From Mariniflexile sp044335535 (lineage in GTDB: Bacteria; Bacteroidota; Bacteroidia; Flavobacteriales; Flavobacteriaceae), in contig NZ_JBIQVZ010000001.1 of NCBI RefSeq assembly GCF_044335535.1, positions 1,116,001-1,180,000 on the forward strand: a stretch of DNA of 64,000 nt. The letters are read 5' to 3'. Positions within the stretch are counted from its first letter, which is position 1. The number at the start of each line of letters is the position of its first letter. The position numbers and the translations under genes are program-made. Under the pieces are notes generated by a model, which had not been told where the DNA came from, did no database searches, and saw nothing but the letters and a program-made list of their open reading frames with translations. This document shows positions 55,301-62,186 of the stretch, one piece after another.

Positions 55301-56452
55301 CGGCACCGGTAATACCTCAACAGCTGGACGTCCTTGGGCATCATAAATCACTTCGCCTACTACGGCATTATTATCAGTGTTAATGGTGGTTACGGTTTGG
55401 CGATTGCGTAATGAGCCGTCAAAATAGCTCACTACTTCTTTCTTTTTACCATCCTCAGCGTATGAGGCTTGGAATTGCCAGTTTTTGTTGGGCTCATGCT
55501 CTTGTGAATTTATTGGGAATGCATTATTTCCCCAGTCTGCTACTGTGGCTTTTGGCCCTTGTTGCGGGTCAGTAGAGTCCGTACTCCATAGGCTGTATTT
55601 GTTTTTTGATAAGATATCTTCCGATGGATTATTAATATCTCCTATAAAGTTACCTACAGCTCTAACACGATATATAATATACCCTTTGCTATAAACTAAA
55701 GGAATAGAATAACTGGTTTGATTGGTTTGTATACGCGTGCTGTTGCGTTCAAAATCCTTGGTTGAAAAAGGAATGATAGAAGCAGCCAAAGGGACATCTA
55801 GATCATCCCCATAATTATCAACCCAGGTCCATTCCACATCGTAATGGCGTGCTTCGGGTATGCCATTCCAACTAATGGTTAATTCATTATTAGCGGTTGC
55901 TGTTGCTATAACATTTGCAGGTGCTGTTTCTGGTAATTCATAATAGCGTGTTTTGTTATAGCCAACTTCTAAAACAATGTTTTCTGGCACCACATTGGTC
56001 ACTATTGTACCATTCTCCATATTTTCAAATGTATATTCTGATACATTGATGCTTCCAATGTATTTGTTGTTAAGAATATATTGTTTTAAGTCTATGACTT
56101 TCCCTCCGCTAGATGACAAATTGTTTTCTACTTCCAAATCAATCGTTATGGCTGTATCTGGCGTCCCATCGGGAAGCCATGGGATTATATTGAGTGTAAC
56201 GGCGAATTTATATGCTGTATAAGGTGCCGTATTTTCTTTAACCTTTAAAGACACATACGAATAAACATCTGTATCTATGGCTGTTGGAATTTCTAATTCT
56301 GGAGCATTAATGGTTAAGGCATCTGTTTCAATTTGTGTAGCTGTAAACTCTTGGGGATTTTGTGCAAAACCTTGAAAACTGGCAAAAACAAACAGAATAA
56401 TTAGTTTAGCAAAAAGCGTATAATTTTTTTTTATGAACATAGCTTCTATCAT
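46331..56452 (-). CDS. Giant RHS-repeat polymorphic toxin (DUF6443-type)
   Basis: The 3373-residue exported protein has a signal peptide (LIILFVFASFQGFA). N-terminal beta domains follow, including a fibronectin-III-like segment (about 190-270), a DUF6443-like region (about 330-560), a Cys-rich stretch (about 740-830, DGCFDSCEDCVNSI), and a long beta-rich middle. YD/RHS repeats run from about 2240 (YYYDQAGNLKQTVSPEG) to 2950. The RHS core is ELTNHLGNVLSVV, then YKYRMHDPRIGRFFAVDPL near 3080. The last roughly 255 residues are a variable toxin region ending in HENLVQLIGSD, ENSGHYGENWTDEI. I cannot name that toxin fold; a type-43-like polymorphic toxin is a weak guess. ATG at 56452 abuts the preceding stop; 56440 is an alternative. 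Confidence 0.88.
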   Translation of the reverse strand: MIEAMFIKKNYTLFAKLIILFVFASFQGFAQNPQEFTATQIETDALTINAPELEIPTAIDTDVYSYVSLKVKENTAPYTAYKFAVTLNIIPWLPDGTPDTAITIDLEVENNLSSSGGKVIDLKQYILNNKYIGSINVSEYTFENMENGTIVTNVVPENIVLEVGYNKTRYYELPETAPANVIATATANNELTISWNGIPEARHYDVEWTWVDNYGDDLDVPLAASIIPFSTKDFERNSTRIQTNQTSYSIPLVYSKGYIIYRVRAVGNFIGDINNPSEDILSKNKYSLWSTDSTDPQQGPKATVADWGNNAFPINSQEHEPNKNWQFQASYAEDGKKKEVVSYFDGSLRNRQTVTTINTDNNAVVGEVIYDAQGRPAVEVLPVPTSDNVLKYHNGLNQGAFNLNEAGTPYNYLNFDLNTQNEVDVLSVDKKMGTTSGASNYYSPSNTFTGAERDRIPDAAQYPFSQIEYTPDNTGRIRRKSGVGETHQLGSGHEMEYYYGVPEQIELNRLFGYAVGNAVHYKKNMVLDPNRQLSVSYIDPQGRTIATALAGNASENLLALEDEVDENDLLHQTLTIDLLNKVATTDKNTPEDNNEIGITGTFGALADQLSYNAIKTSVFDDTRDFIYEATVSPFTYGCTIDQINHHQTYDLVYDLTIDVLDEGANSLLPASITEPITLTGTNTKTFSNAIGNFPQISVERGTFTISKTLQVNRQAAEDAADAYLLRLQDVNDACYVAPEIISPVPIIIDGCFDSCEDCVNSIYASYPTAQDYVSAQLDSYAEGELTQTEIDDLSSVFIDQYNEAIKACNAPCNDTEAFNPGDPLESISCQTALDQLLNDMSPLGQYGNGSEDAPETLLSIFQANNVLFSTKTNTTGIHNSWKNPNHPEHDQPNTANTLYTEGHYYNEDGTISYIKVKRIVELDENENEIISYEPAIDDIGINSFTPTDDVAISNEYWVEPQYLVESDYMTHPDIWQDSWAYSLLQYHPEYDYLLYSNKLCELTSFSGTFNSDGFDAYLRSLDTYQKAIDSQLLASDLSIYSLDPYFQNQIGAFETPALHNARKDIMTEALGDNGNFDGTGALMIASTYSTFVCSSLTSCSPPNSFSGVISGLSSLSPEQKDQFWNSYKANYLALKQRIQSVFINAYAQKQGNYNGCIGLSEAPVALVANISTYSAASTVKTYLGSIKPSDGLCSYENADTYRTKQKRFLPTDMYYNAGADPADVLDEIAEQVNYQSYIETGVCPLARDLEVYLDGYFKESLLSGNSVSDPNRNYTGQYISPALFEEYGGSYPASSVSTSGSIIGQELTLSLTSSPSLINSNVKVILPSTYQWSGFGSTWTITSISNIAANYNETSQLFEYRALAKIDDGGTFNKEVVISGETSARISNCSISDPTTIGQYLGSGNTFDETGSCNKETYFSKAMIALMNNLMVSDSINSSNVNITNLQAYANSYLPEFFEGYSNITWSYLGANANTYVLNIDGNFGFQMTLDTPLPTDVTLTDISFEYEYNNDRTSILRHNVKLTWLTDTLTKETIQGTVIETETTILNFLCCGDINVFYEVTSPTHSNISAGRGLTITTPQDDSKCLFDNTTGSIYKNQYGLLKDTSLSIYKNGSPNIYGKQVLLYNTKENFEEIEKLIITDVYFSEINIGAGSKVQNGIIDENQVYLEYNGVKINSSNLPFTINKSDFVLQNNQSYLIPKLKVRYSNIDKCSYGNVVFLTTLLKFNFEIELSTGSRISWDDAPGRDRLLQYGDRIIISINNKYLNEISNPEDSQDTYLFKPSFSLRKQVTNNAAGDPNDTIPAGQFYYKDVYFTPLGVGATLNELVNMKFNINFSNYSYNPFDYRDAEIVINNEVFSQSRKNLLVRFGESVGYGGRYYPVNRLSWNLFYPQSFNIFNFSYNINNQERIYDLNEGSGSAKSIDGTYPINGNNWFIDPNLGTGLKYNGSFQSDWGGFIPFVFEQGASISFNGSLKFTGDIPYNNPTHGYFGHILQLDYEDSAHPENLYQLLVYADKGENIIVPGTIDCNDNTECIPQPVEPVSCTDKYQTFLGVLNSLNVAAGDYGYITEEDFCKSNYAYITDDYKYYIDNLVLPNATLGEETLSLHYIPIGTFGATEFGYGYDSPEDSYIGMQGIIDQYEQHVNNTAYDDVKTWLQFTSDYLYEITNKGSFCISLPSALATMPTTDGYTYPEPTTTPCEEFTASIITSYTNDSYEAFLKKEREDFINAYLKHATEEVVENFSMSYKDKEYQYTLYYYDQAGNLKQTVSPEGVDRFTKDELLTPGANGLTLNDEINIYRKNNEPIEDTTLLPKHQLKTQYEYNSLNQLVWQSTPDGGVTRFAYDALGRIIASQNAKQSANNTFSYTTYDGLGRITEAGEFVPKVAVSINGLTGKLVYDATTAPVESEITTTDTNGNPVTTRFPDQITDEKHEVTKTQYSTYDVDAATIFNTVSNASDVVANARNRVTGVYYYDTVIPSTSTIDYQNALFYNYDIHGNVIELAQHNRLLAKADSNAFSGLKHVQYEYDLISGNVNKVYYQKGEMDQFIHKYAYDADNRIVNVQTSSNGYIWETDASYDYFAHGPLARTVLGDKEVQGMDYAYTLQGWLKGVNANVLDETKDLGADGTSGSNVAKDAIGYALTYFGNNTNTITEENDYASIGSINAFVNTNNTAPTNLKNLYNGNIKQMATAIADLNETALSTQINNYKYDQLNRIREMQGYIGGTANYYGEYEYDRNGNLKTLKRKADSGQDMDNLEYFYKEITEPDSTIRKTNQLDYVNDLVGDIGLNDLGEQTAGNYEYDAIGQLTYDRAEGIDLIEWRVDGKVASITKSNGNQIKFTYDGLGNRIAKTILPDNITTLYSRDAQGNVLAVYETNESDINNITANKDVILKEHHIYGSSRLGIEEKDLQGSFNETLLNGTLTTAKQVQVQQDITVAGNPAVYTIESTGNLTLKAGNSILLKPGLHIKPGGKLLAKIEPFSATPEAPGVYARTVGDKNYELTNHLGNVLSVVTDRKLVADPLNFTNFTADVLTYNDYYPFGMLLPNRHGSSDSYRYGFQGQEKDDEVKGEGNSLNYKYRMHDPRIGRFFAVDPLEASYPWNSPYAFSENKVIHMIELEGLESVFSKAFWFDVGTKLSIVSANHPKNNPNGTWAKEGYTAHYRKNVQFTPSERKTLGKNITGNYFGDALVKLLGGDLVIDAFNGNERAKGILILEAPLFFLPEGRMTTRLETNFAKNSVKKLSGYGPSKGVIEIGIRRKSAKKFLSWNSQGKNGGIEYIFDLDRKIFALGKSEYDNHPLLSAHENLVQLIGSDINSKRIVGGTVTREANGNWIFTENSGHYGENWTDEIREAFDNFMKEFIDSNNMKSKGYVPEKK

Positions 56453-57175
56453 TTATATATTTGATTGATCTATTAAATTGTATGAAGTATACGCTTTAAC
56501 TAAGCGTGGTTTTTTATTAGATTCTAAAATCACATAATCTTGTAACTTTGGTACTTTTACAACTGTTGGATTTGTTTTAAACGTAATAACCATACGACCT
56601 ACATCTTCTGTATCTTCTCCATTTTCATCTACAAATGGAACCTTTGTAGACAGATATAATACTTGCTTTTTAATACTATAATTGTCCTTATTAACATGAA
56701 GTATTATTTTGTTGTACGGAATTGGTAGTTGTTTGTTTTTTACCACCAGTTCATAAATAATGGTATTACCAGAAACCTCTGAGGAAACTTCTTTATAAAA
56801 TTTCAAAAAAGAGGACATATCTAAAGGTGATTTTTGCAGGGTTTTCTCTGTTATTGGACTATAAACCATTGTTTTGTTTTCCTCATTTAAAGTCAGTTGT
56901 GCCTTAGGAAATTGTAGTATTTCTGAACCCAAAATCTTAATTTGGGTAACAGCTCCATTTTTATACATGCTGCCTTTATAAGACTCTGTAAGATGCGTGC
57001 CTGTATATCCTTTATACATGGCATATTCAACATCTAGATTAAAAACTTTAGTTGTTTTATAAAAAGCTTCAACTTTAGCTAATGTTTCAGAAGCTTTAAG
57101 TTGTTGTGCTTTCATTGGTAGAACCCCCACTACCAATAAGCCCAGACAGACTAAATTTTTAACTTTTTTTCTCAT
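56453..57175 (-). CDS. LolA-like exported protein of the RHS cluster
   Basis: The roughly 240-residue protein starts at the ATG at 57175, one base after the LRR gene stop; an ATG at 57199 overlapping that gene also exists. The signal peptide is MRKKVKNLVCLGLLVVGVLP. The mature part (LAKVEAFYKTTKVFNLDVEY, ESYKGSMYKNG, KTMVYSPITEK, VVKNKQLPIPYNKIILHVNK) has the strand pattern of LolA/LppX-like half-barrels that carry lipid or hydrophobic peptides. The assignment is by pattern only. It sits between two giant exported proteins, with 0-1 base gaps, which suggests a chaperone or export helper role (inference). Confidence 0.7.
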   Translation of the reverse strand: MRKKVKNLVCLGLLVVGVLPMKAQQLKASETLAKVEAFYKTTKVFNLDVEYAMYKGYTGTHLTESYKGSMYKNGAVTQIKILGSEILQFPKAQLTLNEENKTMVYSPITEKTLQKSPLDMSSFLKFYKEVSSEVSGNTIIYELVVKNKQLPIPYNKIILHVNKDNYSIKKQVLYLSTKVPFVDENGEDTEDVGRMVITFKTNPTVVKVPKLQDYVILESNKKPRLVKAYTSYNLIDQSNI

Positions 57176-57176
57176 C

Positions 57177-60100
57177 TTAATTATTACTAGCTTTAACATT
57201 TCCAGACCGTGTTTCTTGAATGGTATAAATTCCTTTTTCTGTTTCCTTTTTTACTCTTACCAGGCCTCCTTCTAAATCGTATTCATAAAAAGTGGCATAA
57301 TTGTTTTCATCCAACTCAGACATTAAGCGTTGTGTTTCTGGATGGTAAACAAAGGTTTTCATATTGCTGTCAAAGGGGTGGATGCGTATGTCATCGAAAT
57401 AGGCATTTACATCTGTGGAATTACTTTTTAAATTTATATTCAAAAGTTTTGCGTTAGAGGGGATTGTAAATTCTCCAACAATCTTTTGCCAACCATCTAT
57501 AATGGCGCCATTTGGTGAAAATATTTTTATTTCATCATTTATGATTTGATCATCTTCTCCTATGTAACTAAGTTCAATTTGAACATGATCATAATTAGGC
57601 GGTTGGTAATATGATGCTTCACTATAATCATAATAAGTTATAGATTCTAATAATGGTGAACTTCCAGGTATTTGTATTTCTTGATCATTAATGACTAAAG
57701 ATGGATTGATAGCATTAAAAGATTGCGTGATGTAAAGACTTCCGTTACTCACTCTTGCATTGGTGAAATCTAGAACGTCCGAACCATTTCCTAATAATGG
57801 ATAGTTAACTTCTATTGACTGTTGAAATTCTGAAAAGCAACTTGGGCATAATGGTACTGATATAGTTGGAGTTCTATACTCAAAAACTGGGAAACCACTT
57901 TTATTTAGCGCAAATTGAAATCCAATAAGCCTACCGTTTTCAATGCCTCCATAATCATCTTCAATACGCTTAAAATTATAAACAGTAAGTTTATATTCAT
58001 CCGATTGTATTCCTTGAACAAATTGGACAAGTGGGTCAAAATCTACTTCAGACTCTGGGATATAGCCATTTGATGGCATATCCAGATCGAACAAATTATC
58101 ACTTAACAATTTATCCTTCAAATGATTTAATAACTCTACAAAAAGATCACTAACTTCCGTGAAATCATGTACTTCTCCAGGCGTGGCCGAAGCTCCTTGC
58201 TCTCTCACCCAACCGCTAATCACATAATGACCGCCTATCTGTGGTTTAAATTTTTCACAACTAATAATGGTTGGGAGTTCTTCTTCTAAGATGACAACTG
58301 TAACAGGAATACGCTCACTAATACAGCCTCCATCTGTTTGTTCTGCATAATAGGTTAATCCATTTTCTAACACGGTAGTATTCTCTGAAAGTAAATTACC
58401 CTGTTCAGTATACCATTTCACATTGTTTCCCTTTGCCAATAAATTAGCAACAGTATGTTCTTCATTACTATAAAACTTTTGTGTATTAGAAGGCACTGTT
58501 GGCGGATTAACTTCATTAAAAATTACATTTATTGGTGTACGTTCAAAACTTTCATAAGTATCTGCTCCTATTTGTGCCGCATAATAGGTAACGCCATCTT
58601 GTATAACTGTGTTAGAAAGTATATTTCCTCCTGTTTCTGAATCGTACCAAACTAGGGTCGCGCCAATTTGTGGTATTACTATTAAATCATTTAATGTGGC
58701 ATTAGGGCATACATACTGTATATTATCTGCTTCTGGAGGTACGGTTCCTACATACACCTCTACTGCTAACCTACATGTTGAAGTGCCTACATCTTCAACA
58801 TAATATGTGGCTCCATGTACCAGAAAATCTGTAGAATTTAATGGTACTTGACTAAATGCAGAGTCAAACCATTGTATATTTGTACCTGTCATTTGGAGAT
58901 CTGCAACCGTAGCATTTGTTGGTAAAAATTGATATTCTTCTTCAAAATCGTGAATTAGAGTTCCTTGGTCTACCATAATAGTTGCTGCGGTTCGGGTAGA
59001 TATATTATCCGTTATATCATCCCACCAATAAATGGTTCCAGACTCGTCTTCTAAATCAATATCATCGGTTTTATCAAGAGGTACACCTCCAGTTTCTGTA
59101 GCATACCATTCAATATTCGATCCTGAGGGTGTTAAATTATTTATAGTAGGATACTCGCTCCATTCACTCGTGCAAAAACTATTTTCTTGGCCTGGAGCTA
59201 AAACAAATACAGTAACTGTATCGGTTGCAGTGAGCCCATCATTATCTGTTACTGTAAGTTGAAATACATAAGTTCCTTCTTCTAAATCCGTTACCTGAGG
59301 GTTTACAATATTTGCATCACTAAATGTTACCGTTCCACCACTGACTTTTGTCCATAGATAAGACACAATAGTACCGTCAGAGTCAAAACTTTGTGAACCA
59401 TCTAATGTATATGTATTTATAGGAAGTATTATTGAATCGTCTACACCTGCGTTAGCAGTAGGAGGCGTATTGCTATTGCTATTGCTATTGCTACACTGAA
59501 AATTAGCTGTTATAGCAGGTTGAACCCAATCATAGGAATATATGGTTTCACTATTTTCATAAGTTCCTGATGAGCTATTTATAGCATACTCTATTCTAAA
59601 TGCAGTAAATGGAAATGATTGTCCCATTGTTGTGGTATTAAAAATGGCTTTCCTTTGTGAATTAAATGGCTGATTTAATACCACTTCTGTATCTCCAAAA
59701 AAACCAGCTACTACAGTGGCATCTATAAAATTAATAGTACTGCCATCTTTCATAGATAATGTTAAATTATTTTCTATTTTGTTCTGAGATTCTGTAATAA
59801 TAGAGTTACCAGAGAAACATACATTTGAATTTGATGCAGCCACATTAATGGTAATGGTATTACGTTCAAGAATAAGACCAGTTATCACATTGTTGGTTGC
59901 AGTGAATCGATAAATGCCCACATCTGATGATGTTGCAGAATTTATAACATAAGTACTGGAATCTGTGCCAACACCTGTCCAATTGACACCATCTGTACTA
60001 TGTTCCCATTGGTAGTGGTTATTTGGACTACTTAAGCTGGTTGTTAAGGTATAACTGTCTCCTTCTGTTAGGTTAATGGTTTCTTCTTGGTCAACTTTCG

Positions 60101-62174
60101 CTTGGGGGCTATAAACATAAAAGTTAGAGATGTTGGCTTCCAAGGTAGGATGATCGGCTTCAAAATCTTCAAAAACAAATTTATTGTTATGAAATTTAAA
60201 CCCTGTTAGATGGGTTAATGCAGTCAGTCCTGATGGGACAGTTCCCGATAGCTGATTATCGTTAAGGTGTAAATAATACAGTCCCGTGAGACCACCAAAA
60301 CTAGTAGGAATACTGCCTGTAATCTGGTTTTTGTGCAACGATAACTCTACCAATCCAGTTAACATACCCAATTCTGAAGGTATAGCTGATAATTGATTAT
60401 TGCTAACGTATAAAACGGTCAGATTTGTAAGATACTGTATACTCGAGGGAATACTGGTAATTTGATTATGGCTTAAAACTAAATAATCTAAATTTATAAG
60501 ATTCCCTATACTTGAGGGTATAGCACCAGTAAGCTGATTATATTGTAATTCGCATCTATTTAACAAAGACAAACTACCAAATTCAGAAGGAATACTCCCA
60601 GTTAATGCATTGTAAGCTAAATTTAATATTTGGAGATTGGATAAGTCTCCTAATTGAGAAGGGATCGTGCCAGATAAATTATTATTATTGAGATTTAAAC
60701 CTGTTACCTTTCCATCCGTTACCGTCACCCCATACCAATCGCAAACAGGCGTATTGATATTCCAAGGTTGATTATTGGCTAAGGTATTCGTCCAATTACC
60801 TCCATCTGTGTCATTGTATAGTGCCATTAAGGCATCGCGTTCAGTTTGTGGTACGCCACAGGTATCGGGAGTAACGGTAAGGGTGACATCGTTACGCTGT
60901 AGGGTAAGCCCCGTCACAATACTGTTGTTAGCCACCACATAGTAAACCCCAGCATCTGTTAAACCTACAGGATTTATAGTATAGTCTTTACTGGTAGCAC
61001 CAGAAATGGCAACACCGTCTTTATACCACTGGTAGCTGTTGTTCGGGCTGCTTAAACTGGTGGTAAAGGTATAGCTTGAACCCTCGGTGACTGTGGGGGT
61101 TTCCACGGCATCCACTTTGGCTTGGGGGCTGTAAGTATAAGTTGTTAAATTAGTAGTATATGTTGGATGTTCATTTTCAAAATCGCTGAATATAAAATTG
61201 TTATCATAAAATTTGAAGATTTGTAAAGTGGTTAAAAAACTAATTCCTGAAGGGATACTCCCTGCTAATTGGTTTTTACTCAAAGTTAAAGTTGTAAGGC
61301 TGGTTAGATTAGTTATCTCTGTTGGGATGTTCCCTGACAATTGGTTGTTATATAGATCTAAATAAGTAAGCTGCGTTAAATTGCCTATTTCAACAGGAAT
61401 ATTTCCTGAAAGGACATTCTGACCTAAGTGTATGTAAGTAAGTTGAGTTAAATTGCCTATTTCTGAGGGAATGTTGCCCGACAATTGATTGTCAGATAGA
61501 CGTAAATAATTTAAAGCAGTTAAATTGCCCAGTTCAGCAGGAATATTTCCAGACAACTGATTAGCATATAAAGAAAGACCAGTTAAATTTGTTAGATTCC
61601 CCAACCCAGTAGGGATAGTACCCGATAGTTGATTGCCAAATAGCGTTAAACCAGTTAAATCCACAAGATTGGATAACTCAATTGGGATAGCCCCAGTTAA
61701 TTGATTTGAACTCAAATTTAAAGATTTAAGGTTGGTTAAATTGCCAATTTCAGAAGGGATAGGCCCCGTTAATTGATTAGTATATAATCTTAAGGAATTA
61801 AGATTTGATAAATTACCTATTTCTGATGGTATTGATCCCGATAAATTATTGTTATTAAGTTGTAATTTGTTAAGATTAACCAAATTAGATATTGAGACAG
61901 GAATTGTACCTGAAAGACCATTACTAGATAGGCTTAGCTCAGTAACTGTACCATTGGAAACCGTTACCCCATACCAATCACAAACAGAGGTATTGACATC
62001 CCAAGCTTGGTTATTGGCCAAAGTGTTGGTCCAATTTGGACCATTTGTAGCATTATATAATGCCATTAAGGCATCTTTTTCACTTTGTGGCACTACACAT
62101 GTTTGTCCAAAACTATAAGTTGCACATAGTATAAAAAACAGTATAAGAGTAATTTTATGGAATATAATTTTCAT
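57177..62174 (-). CDS. Giant LRR/Ig/PKD surface protein with RHS-like C-terminus
   Basis: The 1665-residue exported protein begins with a signal peptide (LILFFILCATYSFGQ). Plant-type leucine-rich repeats (LTGPIPSEIGNLTNLKSLNL) run at about 60-330, then an Ig-like domain (about 350-435), a second LRR block (about 440-650), a second Ig-like domain (about 690-780), a PKD domain (about 905-1000, SYLWTKVSGGTV) and several further beta repeats. A beta-sandwich follows at about 1450-1590. The last 70 residues (MSELDENNYATFYEYDLEGG) are a YD/RHS-like segment. There is no T9SS sorting signal. It lies 12 bases after the upstream gene and 1 base before the LolA-like gene, so all belong to one operon. 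Confidence 0.87.
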   Translation of the reverse strand: MKIIFHKITLILFFILCATYSFGQTCVVPQSEKDALMALYNATNGPNWTNTLANNQAWDVNTSVCDWYGVTVSNGTVTELSLSSNGLSGTIPVSISNLVNLNKLQLNNNNLSGSIPSEIGNLSNLNSLRLYTNQLTGPIPSEIGNLTNLKSLNLSSNQLTGAIPIELSNLVDLTGLTLFGNQLSGTIPTGLGNLTNLTGLSLYANQLSGNIPAELGNLTALNYLRLSDNQLSGNIPSEIGNLTQLTYIHLGQNVLSGNIPVEIGNLTQLTYLDLYNNQLSGNIPTEITNLTSLTTLTLSKNQLAGSIPSGISFLTTLQIFKFYDNNFIFSDFENEHPTYTTNLTTYTYSPQAKVDAVETPTVTEGSSYTFTTSLSSPNNSYQWYKDGVAISGATSKDYTINPVGLTDAGVYYVVANNSIVTGLTLQRNDVTLTVTPDTCGVPQTERDALMALYNDTDGGNWTNTLANNQPWNINTPVCDWYGVTVTDGKVTGLNLNNNNLSGTIPSQLGDLSNLQILNLAYNALTGSIPSEFGSLSLLNRCELQYNQLTGAIPSSIGNLINLDYLVLSHNQITSIPSSIQYLTNLTVLYVSNNQLSAIPSELGMLTGLVELSLHKNQITGSIPTSFGGLTGLYYLHLNDNQLSGTVPSGLTALTHLTGFKFHNNKFVFEDFEADHPTLEANISNFYVYSPQAKVDQEETINLTEGDSYTLTTSLSSPNNHYQWEHSTDGVNWTGVGTDSSTYVINSATSSDVGIYRFTATNNVITGLILERNTITINVAASNSNVCFSGNSIITESQNKIENNLTLSMKDGSTINFIDATVVAGFFGDTEVVLNQPFNSQRKAIFNTTTMGQSFPFTAFRIEYAINSSSGTYENSETIYSYDWVQPAITANFQCSNSNSNSNTPPTANAGVDDSIILPINTYTLDGSQSFDSDGTIVSYLWTKVSGGTVTFSDANIVNPQVTDLEEGTYVFQLTVTDNDGLTATDTVTVFVLAPGQENSFCTSEWSEYPTINNLTPSGSNIEWYATETGGVPLDKTDDIDLEDESGTIYWWDDITDNISTRTAATIMVDQGTLIHDFEEEYQFLPTNATVADLQMTGTNIQWFDSAFSQVPLNSTDFLVHGATYYVEDVGTSTCRLAVEVYVGTVPPEADNIQYVCPNATLNDLIVIPQIGATLVWYDSETGGNILSNTVIQDGVTYYAAQIGADTYESFERTPINVIFNEVNPPTVPSNTQKFYSNEEHTVANLLAKGNNVKWYTEQGNLLSENTTVLENGLTYYAEQTDGGCISERIPVTVVILEEELPTIISCEKFKPQIGGHYVISGWVREQGASATPGEVHDFTEVSDLFVELLNHLKDKLLSDNLFDLDMPSNGYIPESEVDFDPLVQFVQGIQSDEYKLTVYNFKRIEDDYGGIENGRLIGFQFALNKSGFPVFEYRTPTISVPLCPSCFSEFQQSIEVNYPLLGNGSDVLDFTNARVSNGSLYITQSFNAINPSLVINDQEIQIPGSSPLLESITYYDYSEASYYQPPNYDHVQIELSYIGEDDQIINDEIKIFSPNGAIIDGWQKIVGEFTIPSNAKLLNINLKSNSTDVNAYFDDIRIHPFDSNMKTFVYHPETQRLMSELDENNYATFYEYDLEGGLVRVKKETEKGIYTIQETRSGNVKASNN
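59469..59492. repeat. ATTGCT hexanucleotide repeat inside the LRR gene
   Basis: Four perfect ATTGCT units encode an Asn-Ser linker (SNSNSNSN) before the PKD domain. The unit is a multiple of three, so slippage changes linker length, not frame. Confidence 0.85.
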
Positions 62175-62186
62175 GATATCTATATT

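Noticed and set aside
46331..56452. Reading the RHS protein as a T6SS effector
   Set aside because: It has an N-terminal signal peptide and no PAAR, VgrG, Hcp or other T6SS gene is in the window.
60200..62000. Regularly spaced similar segments resembling a CRISPR array
   Set aside because: They are 72-base LRR codon repeats within one long frame, not identical direct repeats with unique spacers.
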